64,000 nt of DNA, taken from positions 1 to 64,000 of the forward strand of contig CAJFID010000001.1 of assembly GCA_904380375.1 (NCBI GenBank). Direction: 5' to 3'. The stretch is from Avimonas intestinalis (lineage in GTDB: Bacteria > Bacillota > Clostridia > Oscillospirales > Acutalibacteraceae). Positions 14,285 through 24,450 of this stretch are shown one piece after another (position 1 is the first letter of the stretch; each line of letters begins with the position of its first letter). The position numbers and the translations under genes are program-made. The notes beneath the pieces were generated by a model that was given only the letters and a program-made list of their open reading frames with translations, did not search any database and was not told the origin of the DNA.

Positions 14285-17236
14285 TTGAAAAAACGAACCT
14301 GGTTCCGGGCGGAGGCGGTATTGCTGACAGCGTCGCTATTTCTGTCTCTAATAGGCTGTTCCGGCGGCTCACACACGGCTGACTCGGATATTACCCCCCG
14401 TACCTATCGTCTGGACGACGTGTCTGTATCGCAAAAATGGGTATCGTACCGTGCGGAAGACGTGGCGGCGGAGCTGCGGCTTTCCGATCCAGATGCCAAG
14501 GTTTCCGGCGAAGGGGTGGAAAAGCATGCCGACGGTATACTGATGCCGGTAGATACAGCGTGCGAAATAATTTTGAATGTTCCCGATTCCGGCGAGTATT
14601 GGGTGCTCGCCGAGTATGAACCGGTTAGCATAAATATGTTTGAAAACCCGGTCTCGGTTTCTTTGGGGGAGACGGACGCCACTTGTTCTCTTCCCTTTTT
14701 GTGGGAGGACGATGTGACCGAAGCCCGCACCGACCGGTATGGCAATGAGATTGTTCCGGATCAGCAGGAAATCGACGCCCCCTCCCTTTGTTATCTGGAG
14801 GATTACGAGCATTTTTCCCGTACTCCGATCCGGTTTTCCCTCCAGGAGGGGGAAAATACCCTAACCATTACGCCGCAGAACCAGGATATCCTGCTGCGCT
14901 CCCTGCGCCTGATCCGTCCATCCGAAGATCTCAGCTATGCGGAGTACCGTGCACAGCATGCCGATGCGGCGGAGTTCGACGGTCTTCTTCAAGTGGAGGG
15001 GGAGGATTACCGGGCGAAATCCGACTCCTATATCCGTGGAAGAAATGTGCAGAATACCAGCTTGACGCCGAACAACGCTTACGTCAAGTTGATCAACGCC
15101 ACCGATGACAAATCCAATAAAACCATGGGGCAAAAGGTGCTTTATGAAGTAGAAGTCCCGCAGGATGGGTGGTATTATCTCAGCTTCAAGTACAGCCAGC
15201 CCCTGAAAAGCGGCGGTGTGGCCTATCGCACCATTGAGGTGGACGGGGCAGTGCCTTTTGCCGAGGCCAGAGACATGGCCTTTGTCCACACCGGCATTGA
15301 TATCTATGGCAACGCCACGCTGGGTGGGGAAGAACCGCTCGGGATTTATCTAACCCAGGGGCTTCACACCATCGCTCTCAAGGTTACGGCCGGGCCGATG
15401 GACGCGCTGTATCAGGAATTGCTGGCGATCGTCAACGAAATCAACGACGTCGGCATCCAGATGAAGCGGATTAAGGGAAGCAACTCGGACGATACCGCTG
15501 CAGTGGACACGAACCGGACGTGGGACATCCTGCAGTATATGCCGGATATCTTGACCGACCTCCAGGATTGGCAGGACCGTTTGAACCGGATCTATCAGAC
15601 GCTGGAGGATCTCACGGGAGAGGATCCTGCGTTTGCCAGCGATATCTCCCTAGCTGCGCAGAATTTGGAACGTCTCGCCTCCGAACCCCGGGAAATCCCG
15701 AACCGGATGTCCCTGCTCAGCGATGATTCCAGCTCAGCGGCGCAGCTTTTGGCGCTGACGCTAACCAAAATATACGACCAGAACCTGAGTGTGGACTGCT
15801 TTTACCTCCATGGCGCGGATACCAAGTTGCCCTCTCCCCGCGCCGGCTTCTGGAGCGGGCTGGCCACCGGCATCCAGCAGTTTTTCTATTCTTTCTCGCC
15901 CGTGATGAACGAAGCGGTGGATGTGAAAAATTCGGACGGCGCGTTGACGGTGTGGATCAACAAGCCCTCCCAGTACGTGGAAGCGCTCCGGGAACTGACG
16001 GCGCAGACCTTTACCGAACAGACCGGCATCGACGTGGTATATTCTATTATGCCGGATGAAAAGAAGATCACCTTAGCCAACTCCACCGGCTCCAACCCGG
16101 ATATCGCGCTCGGCCTGTCCTACTACCGTCCGGCGGAGTTCGCGATGCGGGGAATGGCGAAAAACCTCCTCGAATACGACGATTTCCTGGATTGGTACGG
16201 CGACGAGTACAATCTGGAAGCCCTCGCGCCCATGGCCTATGAAGACGGGATTTACGGGGCGAGTGAGACGCAGGATTTCTATGTGCTTTTCTACCGTACC
16301 GACATCTTGGAATCGCTGGAATTGGATGTCCCCGACACCTGGGACGACGTGAAACAGATGATGCCGGCGCTGCACCGCAACGCCATGAATTTTAACCTCC
16401 CCCTGGCGAACAACGTCGGCTATAAAAGCTTTGAGGCGACCGGTGCCTTCCTTTTCCAAAACGGTGGGGATTATTATTCGGCAGACGGCTTCACCTCCAA
16501 TTTCCGCGACCCGAACACCCTCAAGGGGCTGCGGGAGATGACCGATCTGTATAAGGTTTACGGCCTGATCCAGAACGTCCCGAACTTTTTCAATGCGTTC
16601 CGGTCCGGCTCGGTACCGATCGGCGTATCCAATTTCTCCACCTATCTGCAGTTGCAGATGTCCGCGCCGGAACTGGCTGGGCGTTGGGATATCGCCTTGG
16701 TGCCCGGCACCGTGCAGGAGGACGGTACCGTCTCGCGGTACTATTCGGCGGACTCGACCTCCGCGATGATCTTTTCCAATACCAGAATGCCCAAGGAAAG
16801 CTACAAGTTCCTGAAATGGTGGCTGTCCAGCGATACCCAGATTGAATACGCCACCAGTCTGCAAATGAAATACGGCCCGGACTATGTCTGGAACACGGCC
16901 AACCACGTGGCCTTCGCCCAGATGTCTTACCCGCGCAAGCATAAAGCCATTATTCTGGAGCAGTGGAATTGGCAGAAGGAAGCCCTGCGCCATCCGGCGA
17001 GCTACATCCTGGAGCGGGAAGTCAGCAACGCCTGGATCGACATTGTCACCAAAGGCGCCAGCTTCCAACCGCGGATTGACGAGGCGACGCTGGCCGCCGA
17101 CCGGGAGATGAAGCGGAAACTGACCGAGTTCGGTTATTATGACGACGAAGGCAACAAGCTCAAGGAGTACAACGTCCATCTGATCGATGATCTGATTGCC
17201 CAACGAGAGGGAAAGGAGGCGGCCGGAAGTGAATGA
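14285..17236 (+). CDS. Large solute-binding lipoprotein with N-terminal beta-sandwich domains (importer B)
   Basis: The start is taken as TTG at 14285 because AGGAGGGG lies just upstream; the reading frame is open further 5' without ribosome site. The product is 983 residues, about twice the usual length of a sugar-binding protein. Signal peptide with lipobox LIGC, then two beta-sandwich regions (about 40-230 and 230-390, the second with LQVEGEDYRAKSDSYIRGR and YYLSFKYSQPL, resembling carbohydrate-binding modules), a helical linker rich in leucine (about 400-520), and a C-terminal solute-binding domain from about 560 (TETQ/DFYVLFYRTDILESLELDVPD region). It is the homologue of the 939-residue protein at 48788. 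The stop overlaps the start of the permease gene. It probably feeds the permease pair at 17229/18195. Confidence 0.85.
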   Translation: MKKRTWFRAEAVLLTASLFLSLIGCSGGSHTADSDITPRTYRLDDVSVSQKWVSYRAEDVAAELRLSDPDAKVSGEGVEKHADGILMPVDTACEIILNVPDSGEYWVLAEYEPVSINMFENPVSVSLGETDATCSLPFLWEDDVTEARTDRYGNEIVPDQQEIDAPSLCYLEDYEHFSRTPIRFSLQEGENTLTITPQNQDILLRSLRLIRPSEDLSYAEYRAQHADAAEFDGLLQVEGEDYRAKSDSYIRGRNVQNTSLTPNNAYVKLINATDDKSNKTMGQKVLYEVEVPQDGWYYLSFKYSQPLKSGGVAYRTIEVDGAVPFAEARDMAFVHTGIDIYGNATLGGEEPLGIYLTQGLHTIALKVTAGPMDALYQELLAIVNEINDVGIQMKRIKGSNSDDTAAVDTNRTWDILQYMPDILTDLQDWQDRLNRIYQTLEDLTGEDPAFASDISLAAQNLERLASEPREIPNRMSLLSDDSSSAAQLLALTLTKIYDQNLSVDCFYLHGADTKLPSPRAGFWSGLATGIQQFFYSFSPVMNEAVDVKNSDGALTVWINKPSQYVEALRELTAQTFTEQTGIDVVYSIMPDEKKITLANSTGSNPDIALGLSYYRPAEFAMRGMAKNLLEYDDFLDWYGDEYNLEALAPMAYEDGIYGASETQDFYVLFYRTDILESLELDVPDTWDDVKQMMPALHRNAMNFNLPLANNVGYKSFEATGAFLFQNGGDYYSADGFTSNFRDPNTLKGLREMTDLYKVYGLIQNVPNFFNAFRSGSVPIGVSNFSTYLQLQMSAPELAGRWDIALVPGTVQEDGTVSRYYSADSTSAMIFSNTRMPKESYKFLKWWLSSDTQIEYATSLQMKYGPDYVWNTANHVAFAQMSYPRKHKAIILEQWNWQKEALRHPASYILEREVSNAWIDIVTKGASFQPRIDEATLAADREMKRKLTEFGYYDDEGNKLKEYNVHLIDDLIAQREGKEAAGSE

Positions 17237-18182
17237 AAGCCGGAGTGAAAGCCGGAAGGTCTGGAAGATGGTGTCCAGCCTTCCCCGACGGACGCTGCAG
17301 AGCGCGAACCGCCATTCGGTCTTTTGGCTGCAGCTGCCGTTTGTGCTGCTGTTTATCACCTTTATCATTATTCCGATCCTGATGGCGATTGGCCTTTCCT
17401 TTACCGACTTCAATTCGATTGAAAAGCCCAACTTTGTGGGCCTGGATAATTACGTCAACATCTTGACCGACGATTCCACCTTCATGGAGTTTGCCCTGCC
17501 CAACACCATCCAGTTTGCCGTTATTGTGGGGGCGGGCGGGTACATCCTCTCCTTCTTCATGGCCTGGTCGTTGGCCCAGATTACCCGGATCCCCCGGACG
17601 GTGATGGCCGTTATCCTGTATTCGCCGTCAATGACCAGCGGCGTCATGCTTTCAACCGTATGGCAGGTGGTGTTCGCCGGGGATAAGGTGGGCTATTTGA
17701 ACGCGTTCCTCCTCAAGTACGATTTCATCCAGAAACCGATCCTTTGGCTGAGCGATAGCACCTACCTCCTGCCGATTATGATTGTGGTTTCCCTGTGGAG
17801 CAGCATGGGCATCGGTTTTCTGGCCATGCTGGCCGGTATCCTCAATGTCGATAAGGACTTGTATGAGGCGGCGTACATAGACGGCGTGACCAACCGCTTT
17901 CAGGAGATTGTTTACGTCACTATCCCGGCCGTCCGGCCGCAGATGCTTTTTGGCGCTATTATGGCAATTGTGAACACCTTCCAGAACGGCTCGATCGGCG
18001 TGCTGCTGTCGGGGGCTAATCCGACCCCGGGCTATGCGGGGCAGCTGCTGGTCACCCATGCGGAGGAACACGCCTTCGTCCGTTACGAGATGGGGTACGG
18101 CGCGGCGGTGTCGGTCATTCTTCTGATCCTGGTGTGGGTGATCTCCCAGATTGCCAAGAAGCTGTTTGCCGATAAGGATTAA
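17229..18182 (+). CDS. Sugar ABC importer permease, MalF/UgpA type (importer B)
   Basis: A 317-residue inner-membrane permease with six predicted membrane segments. Start GTG at 17229 behind AAAGGAGG at 17212-17219, overlapping the end of the binding-protein gene by eight bases. The cytoplasmic EAA loop reads YEAAYIDGVTNRFQEIVYVTIP, the docking site for the ATPase. Segments IVVSLWSSMGIGFLAMLAGI and MLFGAIMAIVNTFQNGSIG match the counterpart at 51635, so I class both as importer B. Partner permease is 12 bases downstream. No ATPase gene accompanies it; a shared MsmK-type ATPase encoded elsewhere is expected. Confidence 0.93.
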   Translation: MNESRSESRKVWKMVSSLPRRTLQSANRHSVFWLQLPFVLLFITFIIIPILMAIGLSFTDFNSIEKPNFVGLDNYVNILTDDSTFMEFALPNTIQFAVIVGAGGYILSFFMAWSLAQITRIPRTVMAVILYSPSMTSGVMLSTVWQVVFAGDKVGYLNAFLLKYDFIQKPILWLSDSTYLLPIMIVVSLWSSMGIGFLAMLAGILNVDKDLYEAAYIDGVTNRFQEIVYVTIPAVRPQMLFGAIMAIVNTFQNGSIGVLLSGANPTPGYAGQLLVTHAEEHAFVRYEMGYGAAVSVILLILVWVISQIAKKLFADKD

Positions 18183-18194
18183 GGGGGTGGGCGT

Positions 18195-19079
18195 ATGCGA
18201 AGAAACAACAAAATCCGGATCATGGGTATGAATCCCCGCCGTTTTGACCGGTCGCAGATCAAGTTTTATCTGTATCTGGTACCGATCGTGGTGCTGACGG
18301 CGCTCCCGATCCTTTTCATCTTTTTCAACGCCTTCAAACCCCTGGACGAGTTGCTGGTCTACCCGCCGAAGTTTATCACCACCCGGCCGACGCTTGATAA
18401 TTTCCGCAACCTGTCGGCTACCTCGGCCAACAAAGCCATCCCGATGAGCCGGTACCTGTTCAACAGTATCTTTACCTCGTTGGCTGTGGTGGCCCTGACT
18501 CTGCTGATCACCGTCATGGCGGCCTACTGCATGTCCAAAAAGCAATACCGGCTGAAGAATTTCCTCTTCGGCGTCAATGAGGCGGCGCTGATGTTCATCC
18601 CGGTCGCCTTGGCGATCCCCCGGTTTATGATCGTATACGGGTTGGGGCTGATTGACAGCATTTTCGCTCACATTGTCCCACTGGTGGCGCTTCCAGTCGG
18701 GCTGTTCCTGGTCAAACAGTTTATTGACAGCTTCCCGAACGAGGTCGTTGAGGCAGCGCAGATTGACGGGGCGGGTGACTTTTATATCCTGCGCAAGATC
18801 GTGGTGCCCAACATCACCCCGGCCTTGGCCACGGTCGCGATCCTGGCCTTCCAGTCCAGCTGGAACAGCTTGGAAGCGTCCAATTACTACATCAACAACG
18901 AGGCGCTGAAAAATTTTGCCTTTTACATGACCACCCTGACCGCGACGAGCGGCAATACCATCGCCGGCCTCGGCGTGCAGGCGGCGGGCACGTTGATCAT
19001 GTTTGTGCCGAATCTCATTTTGTTTATCATCCTGCAAAGCCGGGTTATGAACACTATGTCGCATTCCGGTATGAAATAA
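18195..19079 (+). CDS. Sugar ABC importer permease, MalG/UgpE type (importer B)
   Basis: A 294-residue permease with six membrane segments and the EAA loop VVEAAQIDGAGDFYILRKIV. The end, SRVMNTMSHSGMK, is the usual MalG-type C-terminus. ATG at 18195 follows GGGGGTGGG. It forms a heterodimer with the product of the preceding gene. Its counterpart in the second locus is the gene at 52570, which ends in the near-identical pattern TMAYSGMK. The next gene, encoding the NHL-TPR-Yip1 protein, is in the same direction 80 bases away. Confidence 0.93.
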   Translation: MRRNNKIRIMGMNPRRFDRSQIKFYLYLVPIVVLTALPILFIFFNAFKPLDELLVYPPKFITTRPTLDNFRNLSATSANKAIPMSRYLFNSIFTSLAVVALTLLITVMAAYCMSKKQYRLKNFLFGVNEAALMFIPVALAIPRFMIVYGLGLIDSIFAHIVPLVALPVGLFLVKQFIDSFPNEVVEAAQIDGAGDFYILRKIVVPNITPALATVAILAFQSSWNSLEASNYYINNEALKNFAFYMTTLTATSGNTIAGLGVQAAGTLIMFVPNLILFIILQSRVMNTMSHSGMK

Positions 19080-19159
19080 GCGGCGGGGGACGAAACAGGG
19101 TTTAACGGCCGGTTTCGATGAAACGGTTCCCGTGCCCGCAGAAAGGAAGGGCCAACCAT

Positions 19160-21226
19160 ATGGAGCAGCGTTCCCTATGGAAACGATGGATTAAAAAGGG
19201 GCTGGGCTTATGCGCAGCGGCTGTAGCCGGGCTGGCGGTTACGCTGCCAGTCTCCGCGATCGAAAGCACAACGTACACCTATACGCTTGCCATGGATATG
19301 AACGGATACGTCCGCACCCAGGACGCCTACTTGCCCGGAGGGACGTATCTGTCCGACATTGAACTGAATGCGCCGGAAGATCTCTACTACCGGGACGGTG
19401 TGTTGTTCATTGCGGACAGCGGGAATGCCCGGATCGTGCGGTACGAACTGGAGACCGGTGAACTCTCCTATCTGGGAGAGGATTTGCTGAACAATCCGAC
19501 CGGGGTGGCGGTTGCCGAAGACGGACGGCTGTTTATCGCGGATTACGGCGCTTCGGAGCTGGTGATCCTCTCCCCGTCCGGAAACCTCCAGCAGCGGATC
19601 GGCCGGCCCGAAGAAGTCATCTACGGTTCCAGCCCTTATAAACCGCGACGGGTGGATGTGGACAGCTTCGGCAATATCTTCGCGCTCAGCGAGGGTACGT
19701 ATGAAGGCATCCTCCAGTTCAACGCCGACGGGACCTTCAACGGCTTTTTCGGCGCTAACAAGACCAAAGGGTTATCCTTTACCGAATGGTTCCAGGACAC
19801 CTTCTATACCGAGGAACAGAAGGAAAAGCTTTTCTTCCATACGCCGCCGAATATCGTGTCCCTCGATGTAGCCTCCACCAACCTGGTGTATTCCGTAACA
19901 CAGCAGGACGCCAACCGCGCCTTGAAAAAGCTGAACCTAGCCGGCGTCAACGTCTTTTCCGGCAATGGGGAGGTTTGGGGCGAGGACAATTACGTGGATG
20001 TGGCAGTCACCCCACAGGGCGAAATCTTCGCCGTGACGGACACCGGGTCGATTGAGGAATTCGACAATGACGGCAACCTACTGCTGCTTTTCGGCGGACG
20101 GGCGGCGTCCAGCGACCGGAACGGCCTGACCGCGGTGGTCAGTGCAATCGAAGTGGACGACCAATACAATGTGTACGTACTTGATAAGGAACGTGGGCTG
20201 ATTCAGACCTTTTACCCGACCAGCTATACCGACTTGATCCATCAGGCCAAAGCGGATTACAACGCGGGGAATTACGATAAAAGCCTGGAAAGCTGGACGG
20301 AGATCCTACGGATGAACCCCACCGCCCAGATGGCCCATCTCGGCTATGCGAATGCCATGTTCCAGATGGGGGAATACGAAACGGCGGCGGAACATTATAA
20401 GACGATATACCAGGGCACCTCTTACTCCGATTGCTACTGGAAAATCCGTAGCCAATGGCTGAGCGAAAACATGGCGACGATCCTGATCGTCCTTCTGTGT
20501 GCAGTGGTGGCGTTGTTTGCGTTGTGGCTGGTGCGCCGTAAATACGACTTCCTGGCCCCGGCGGCTGCCGGCTGGAGAAGCTTTAAGGCAAAACACCGGT
20601 TGGCGAGGGATCTTCTAGTGGATCCCTTCTATATGATGAAACACCCCATTGACTGTTATTACGACTTGAAGCATGGGCTGCGCGGCGGCGTGCTCAGCGC
20701 GAGTATCCTTTATGTCCTTGCTTTTATCGTCTGCCTATTCAGTATGGGCTTTACTTCCTTCGTGTTCGGAGGTGGGCTGGGCTACTGGCAGGATCCGGCA
20801 ATAGTGGCTCTGACCATTATTGCGCCCGTGTTTCTGTTCGTGCTGGGGAGTTATCTGATCAGTTCCATCAACGACGGTGAGGGCAGCTTTAAAAACGCGT
20901 ATGTAGCTTGCGCTTACATGTTTTCGCCCTATATCGTGTTCACGCCGATCCTTACCCTGCTCTCTCACGTGATGACCAATAAGGAAGCGTTTATTTATAA
21001 CTTTTGCGTTCTTCTGGTTGTCGGTTATACCTTAATCCTGCTATATCTGGCCGTGAAGGAGACACACAGCTATACCCCGGGGAAAACAATTGGCAACCTG
21101 TTATTGACCGTCGCATTCATCATCATCGCCGTCCTAGCGTTGATTATCCTGTACATACTGTGGAATGAACTGCTCGATTTCTTAAGCGAAACATTTGAGG
21201 AGGTGCGGTATCGTGCGTTTTCGTAA
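19160..21226 (+). CDS. NHL-repeat / TPR / Yip1-domain membrane protein
   Basis: ATG at 19160 with GAAAGGAAGG nine bases upstream gives 688 residues. A signal sequence (to about 35) is followed by an NHL-type beta-propeller outside the cell (about 60-350; repeats such as LFIADSGNARIVRYEL and VDSFGNIFALSEGTYEGIL), a TPR pair (about 370-425; YNAGNYDKSLESWTEIL and MFQMGEYETAAEHYKTIY), a membrane segment (ILIVLLCAVVALFALWLV), a basic stretch, and a C-terminal Yip1-type domain with about five membrane segments. It lies between the importer B permeases and the DUF5696 gene, whose start it overlaps. The same part list is present in the second locus but split into two genes (53446 and 54965). Role unknown; a sensor or scaffold linking outer glycan binding to the importers is my inference. 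Confidence 0.8.
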   Translation: MEQRSLWKRWIKKGLGLCAAAVAGLAVTLPVSAIESTTYTYTLAMDMNGYVRTQDAYLPGGTYLSDIELNAPEDLYYRDGVLFIADSGNARIVRYELETGELSYLGEDLLNNPTGVAVAEDGRLFIADYGASELVILSPSGNLQQRIGRPEEVIYGSSPYKPRRVDVDSFGNIFALSEGTYEGILQFNADGTFNGFFGANKTKGLSFTEWFQDTFYTEEQKEKLFFHTPPNIVSLDVASTNLVYSVTQQDANRALKKLNLAGVNVFSGNGEVWGEDNYVDVAVTPQGEIFAVTDTGSIEEFDNDGNLLLLFGGRAASSDRNGLTAVVSAIEVDDQYNVYVLDKERGLIQTFYPTSYTDLIHQAKADYNAGNYDKSLESWTEILRMNPTAQMAHLGYANAMFQMGEYETAAEHYKTIYQGTSYSDCYWKIRSQWLSENMATILIVLLCAVVALFALWLVRRKYDFLAPAAAGWRSFKAKHRLARDLLVDPFYMMKHPIDCYYDLKHGLRGGVLSASILYVLAFIVCLFSMGFTSFVFGGGLGYWQDPAIVALTIIAPVFLFVLGSYLISSINDGEGSFKNAYVACAYMFSPYIVFTPILTLLSHVMTNKEAFIYNFCVLLVVGYTLILLYLAVKETHSYTPGKTIGNLLLTVAFIIIAVLALIILYILWNELLDFLSETFEEVRYRAFS

Positions 21227-23492
21227 AGCGGCGGCGGCCGCGCTGATGATCGGACTGAGCGCTTTCCTCGTCCTGAGCTATTCGCAGGCGGCTTATACCG
21301 AAGAGGAAGCGTCCCCGATTACCATGACTACGCCTTTGCGCGCCGATACGATGGAGGCCAATTCGAACCGGCAGGTCCACCCGTTTTCCACGGATGAGTC
21401 GGAAAGCCAGTTCGATCTGCAGGGGTTTGAAAAAGTGGCGGAATCGTCCGAGACGGAACTCTGGCTGAATAAGGAATGGAATACCATTCGGCTAAAAAAT
21501 AAGCGTACGGGTTATATCTGGGGGGCGTTACCCGTCGAGGACGCGGAGGGGCTGAACAAGACGTGGAACAGCTACGGGAATTCCATCGCCGCCATTGAAT
21601 GCTTTGACGAGTCGGGCGTGGAGAAACGCTATGGTATGGCGGGGAATGCGTCCACTACCTATACGATGACTCAAAACGGCTTTACCTGCCATGCGGTGTA
21701 TGACGAATTAGGAGTCTCTTTCGATGTGAATGTTGCCCTGGAGGGGAACCGTCTCCAGCTTTCCGTCGATGAAGCGTCGATCACCGAGGGGGAGGAATTC
21801 CAACTCAAATCCATGACCTTCCTGCCGTATTTCGGTTCTGGATACAGCGATGAGACGGACGGCTATCTGTTTGTCCCGGACGGTTCTGGGGCGCTGATCC
21901 GTTTCCAGAAACCGACGAATTATTCGTCCACTTTTTCTAAAAAGGTGTACGGCAAGGATCTCGCTATCGACGTATTGGCGGATCCTTCCGATCTTAAAGC
22001 GTACCGTCCCAATGATTACATCGTGGAAGATCCGCAAGTGCTTATGCCGGTGTACGGCGTCGTCCATGGCGCCTATCAAAACGGCGTGTTCGGGGTGATT
22101 GACCAAGGGGCGGAGTATGCCAGTATTGTCGCCAATCCGGCAGCCCCGAACAACCCCTACAACTGGGCGGCGGTGCGGTTTGAATTCCGTCAGAAATACA
22201 ACCTGAGTACCAACCGCAAAGAGGGGACCGGTGCGATTGTACCGCAAGAACACCGCAACGAGCTGTCCCCTTCTCTGTCTTTATATGTTTTGGACGGCGA
22301 TCAGGCGAATTACGACGGCATGGCGGTGTTTTACCGCGGGTTGCTGGAGGAGTCCGGCGTACTGCCGGGGACGGTAGACCTGGATTCGGACCTACCTCTT
22401 CGTCTCGAAGTTCTGGGAGCGGGGTTGCGCGACGAATTCTTCGGAAAGTCGGTCAGGGTATTCACCAAAGCGGAAGACGCACAGGAAATGGTGCGCCGCC
22501 TGGCTGCGGATGGGATTACGAATCTCTCTATAGTGTATCAGGGATATACGAAAAACGACGAAGCGGGGAACCCTCTGCTCAAAAAGTTGGGCGACAAACA
22601 GGATTTCGCCGAGCTGTCCGAACTGGTGGCTACTCAGGGAGGGCGTTACTACTGGTATCTCGACCCGATGAGCGCCAATGTAGACCAGATCAACCAGCGA
22701 AGTGAAGCGGCAAACAACCTGTCGAACATAGTGATTAGTATAGCACGGGAGAATTTCGCCCTCCTATATAGAGATACGTATTTCTACCGTTTATCTGAGA
22801 TGACCCGCCGGGTGGATAAGGCCCTCGACCGGGGGTATTACGCTGATAGTCCCGTCTTTGCCGTGGATCAGCTGCCCTATCGGCTGTACGGAGATTATAC
22901 CCGAGGAAAGGAAAAGACCCGAGCGGAAAACCTTCCTCAGTTCATTTCCTTGATCGAGAAACTGGCCGGGGATCGATCCATCCCGTTGTACCAGCCGAAC
23001 CAATATCTTTGGAAGTACACGTCGGAATTCTATAACGTACCTATGGTTTCCAGCCAGTACCTGTTTGAAACGGATACGGTGCCTTTCCTCCAGATCGTAC
23101 TCAGCGGGCATATGGAGCTGTTCGGCACACCGCTCAACACGGGTACCTATTCCAGCGAACGATTGCTGCGGATGATTGAGTACGGCATTGCACCGTCCTT
23201 TACCGTGACGGAGTGTCCGAGCGAGGATTTGTATAAAACGACACAGGAAGACTTTTTCTCCACCAATTTTGACGATTGGGAGGGCTTTATCACCGAATCA
23301 TACAACACCGTGCAGGAAGCGCTTCAGCCGGTACGCGGCCGGGCGATGGTTTCCCACCGCGCACTATCCGACGGCTTTATCCTAACGGTTTACGATAACG
23401 GTGCAAAAGTATACGTCAATTATACGGCTGATGCGAAAACGGACGGCGGCGTAACGGTGGAACCGTACGGGTATCGGGTTGTAGCCGGCTGA
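21213..23492 (+). CDS. DUF5696 family secreted protein
   Basis: Start GTG at 21213 with GAGGAGG 9 bases upstream, overlapping the NHL-Yip1 gene by 14 bases; 759 residues. A signal peptide (AAAAALMIGLSAFLVLSYSQ) exports it; unlike its homologue at 55654 there is no lipobox cysteine. An N-terminal beta-sandwich half (WLNKEWNTIRLKNKRTGYIW; DGYLFVPDGSGALIRF) leads into a second half with barrel-like alternation (RLAADGITNLSIVYQGYTKND; GRYYWYLDPMSANVDQINQR; QVVLSGHMELFG-type segments). The order resembles large glycosidases, but I can point to no proven catalytic residues. It is encoded between the two permease pairs and conserved in both loci, so it belongs to the importer system. Confidence 0.75.
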   Translation: MRFRKAAAAALMIGLSAFLVLSYSQAAYTEEEASPITMTTPLRADTMEANSNRQVHPFSTDESESQFDLQGFEKVAESSETELWLNKEWNTIRLKNKRTGYIWGALPVEDAEGLNKTWNSYGNSIAAIECFDESGVEKRYGMAGNASTTYTMTQNGFTCHAVYDELGVSFDVNVALEGNRLQLSVDEASITEGEEFQLKSMTFLPYFGSGYSDETDGYLFVPDGSGALIRFQKPTNYSSTFSKKVYGKDLAIDVLADPSDLKAYRPNDYIVEDPQVLMPVYGVVHGAYQNGVFGVIDQGAEYASIVANPAAPNNPYNWAAVRFEFRQKYNLSTNRKEGTGAIVPQEHRNELSPSLSLYVLDGDQANYDGMAVFYRGLLEESGVLPGTVDLDSDLPLRLEVLGAGLRDEFFGKSVRVFTKAEDAQEMVRRLAADGITNLSIVYQGYTKNDEAGNPLLKKLGDKQDFAELSELVATQGGRYYWYLDPMSANVDQINQRSEAANNLSNIVISIARENFALLYRDTYFYRLSEMTRRVDKALDRGYYADSPVFAVDQLPYRLYGDYTRGKEKTRAENLPQFISLIEKLAGDRSIPLYQPNQYLWKYTSEFYNVPMVSSQYLFETDTVPFLQIVLSGHMELFGTPLNTGTYSSERLLRMIEYGIAPSFTVTECPSEDLYKTTQEDFFSTNFDDWEGFITESYNTVQEALQPVRGRAMVSHRALSDGFILTVYDNGAKVYVNYTADAKTDGGVTVEPYGYRVVAG

Positions 23493-23523
23493 TGCGGCGG
23501 AAGCTATGCGGAAAGGAATGGGT

Positions 23524-24450
23524 ATGAGTATGTCAAAACGCCGGTTTCACATGACGAATAGGCGGCGGGACGCATTGGCCGGCCTGCTTTTCTTCCTGCC
23601 ATGGCTGATTGGCTTTTTCGTCATTACCGCCTACCCTTTGATTTATTCCCTGATTATCAGCTTTAATCAGGTGGTTATTACACCGGGGAAAATCTCGTTT
23701 ACACCGGTTGGCTGGGAATATTTTCGCCAGGCATTTGCCTCCGATACAGAATTCCCTACCAAGCTGATGAATTCCCTGAGTTCGGTGTTGCTGGGCACGC
23801 CGCTTACCGTCGTGTTCGCTCTGATCATTAGCCTGCTTCTGAATCAAAAATTCCGGGGCAGGGCGGTTTACCGCATGATCTTTTTTCTGCCGGTGATCAT
23901 TATGAGTGGGCCGGTTATGGCGGAATTGTTGACCGAAACGTCGGCAATGACCATTGACATCAATATTTTTAATATTATGGGCCTTCTTCAGAGCACCAAT
24001 ACTTTCTGGTCAAACATACTGCTCACTTTTCTGAACAGCTTTGTGCAGATTTTGTGGTTCTCTGGGGTACAGACGATTATCTTCCTCGCGGCGCTGCAGA
24101 AGGTGGACAGTTCCATGTATGAAGCGGCTTCCATCGACGGGGCTTCTGTCTGGGAAAGCTTTTGGAAAATCACCCTGCCGCACTTGAAGCCGATTATCCT
24201 GCTGAATGCTGTGTATACGATCGTGGAAATGGGGACGTTTTCCAGTGATCCGACCAACGAGAAGATCGTCAGCGACATGCAGGATATCGGGCGCCCGTAC
24301 AGCTACGCAGCGGCGGAATCTTGGATATACGCCGCCGGCCTGTTGGTGCTGATCGTCATCGCGTTTCTTTTGCTGAATAACTGGAAGGAAGTAAGGAGGG
24401 CTCGGGATGAAAAACGCCGTCAAAAGCTTGACCGTTCCAGAAAAGCGTAA
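23524..24450 (+). CDS. Sugar ABC importer permease, MalF/UgpA type (importer A)
   Basis: Several in-frame starts exist; ATG at 23524 is best placed behind AAAGGA (23511-23516), giving 309 residues. Six membrane segments; N-terminal LAGLLFFLPWLIGFFVI; conserved FRGRAVYRMIFFLPVIIMSG and WFSGVQTIIFLAALQ, both shared with the permease at 46926, so the two belong to the same importer type A. The EAA loop is MYEAASIDGASVWESFWKITLP. The end of the gene overlaps the next permease gene by 44 bases. Confidence 0.92.
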   Translation: MSMSKRRFHMTNRRRDALAGLLFFLPWLIGFFVITAYPLIYSLIISFNQVVITPGKISFTPVGWEYFRQAFASDTEFPTKLMNSLSSVLLGTPLTVVFALIISLLLNQKFRGRAVYRMIFFLPVIIMSGPVMAELLTETSAMTIDINIFNIMGLLQSTNTFWSNILLTFLNSFVQILWFSGVQTIIFLAALQKVDSSMYEAASIDGASVWESFWKITLPHLKPIILLNAVYTIVEMGTFSSDPTNEKIVSDMQDIGRPYSYAAAESWIYAAGLLVLIVIAFLLLNNWKEVRRARDEKRRQKLDRSRKA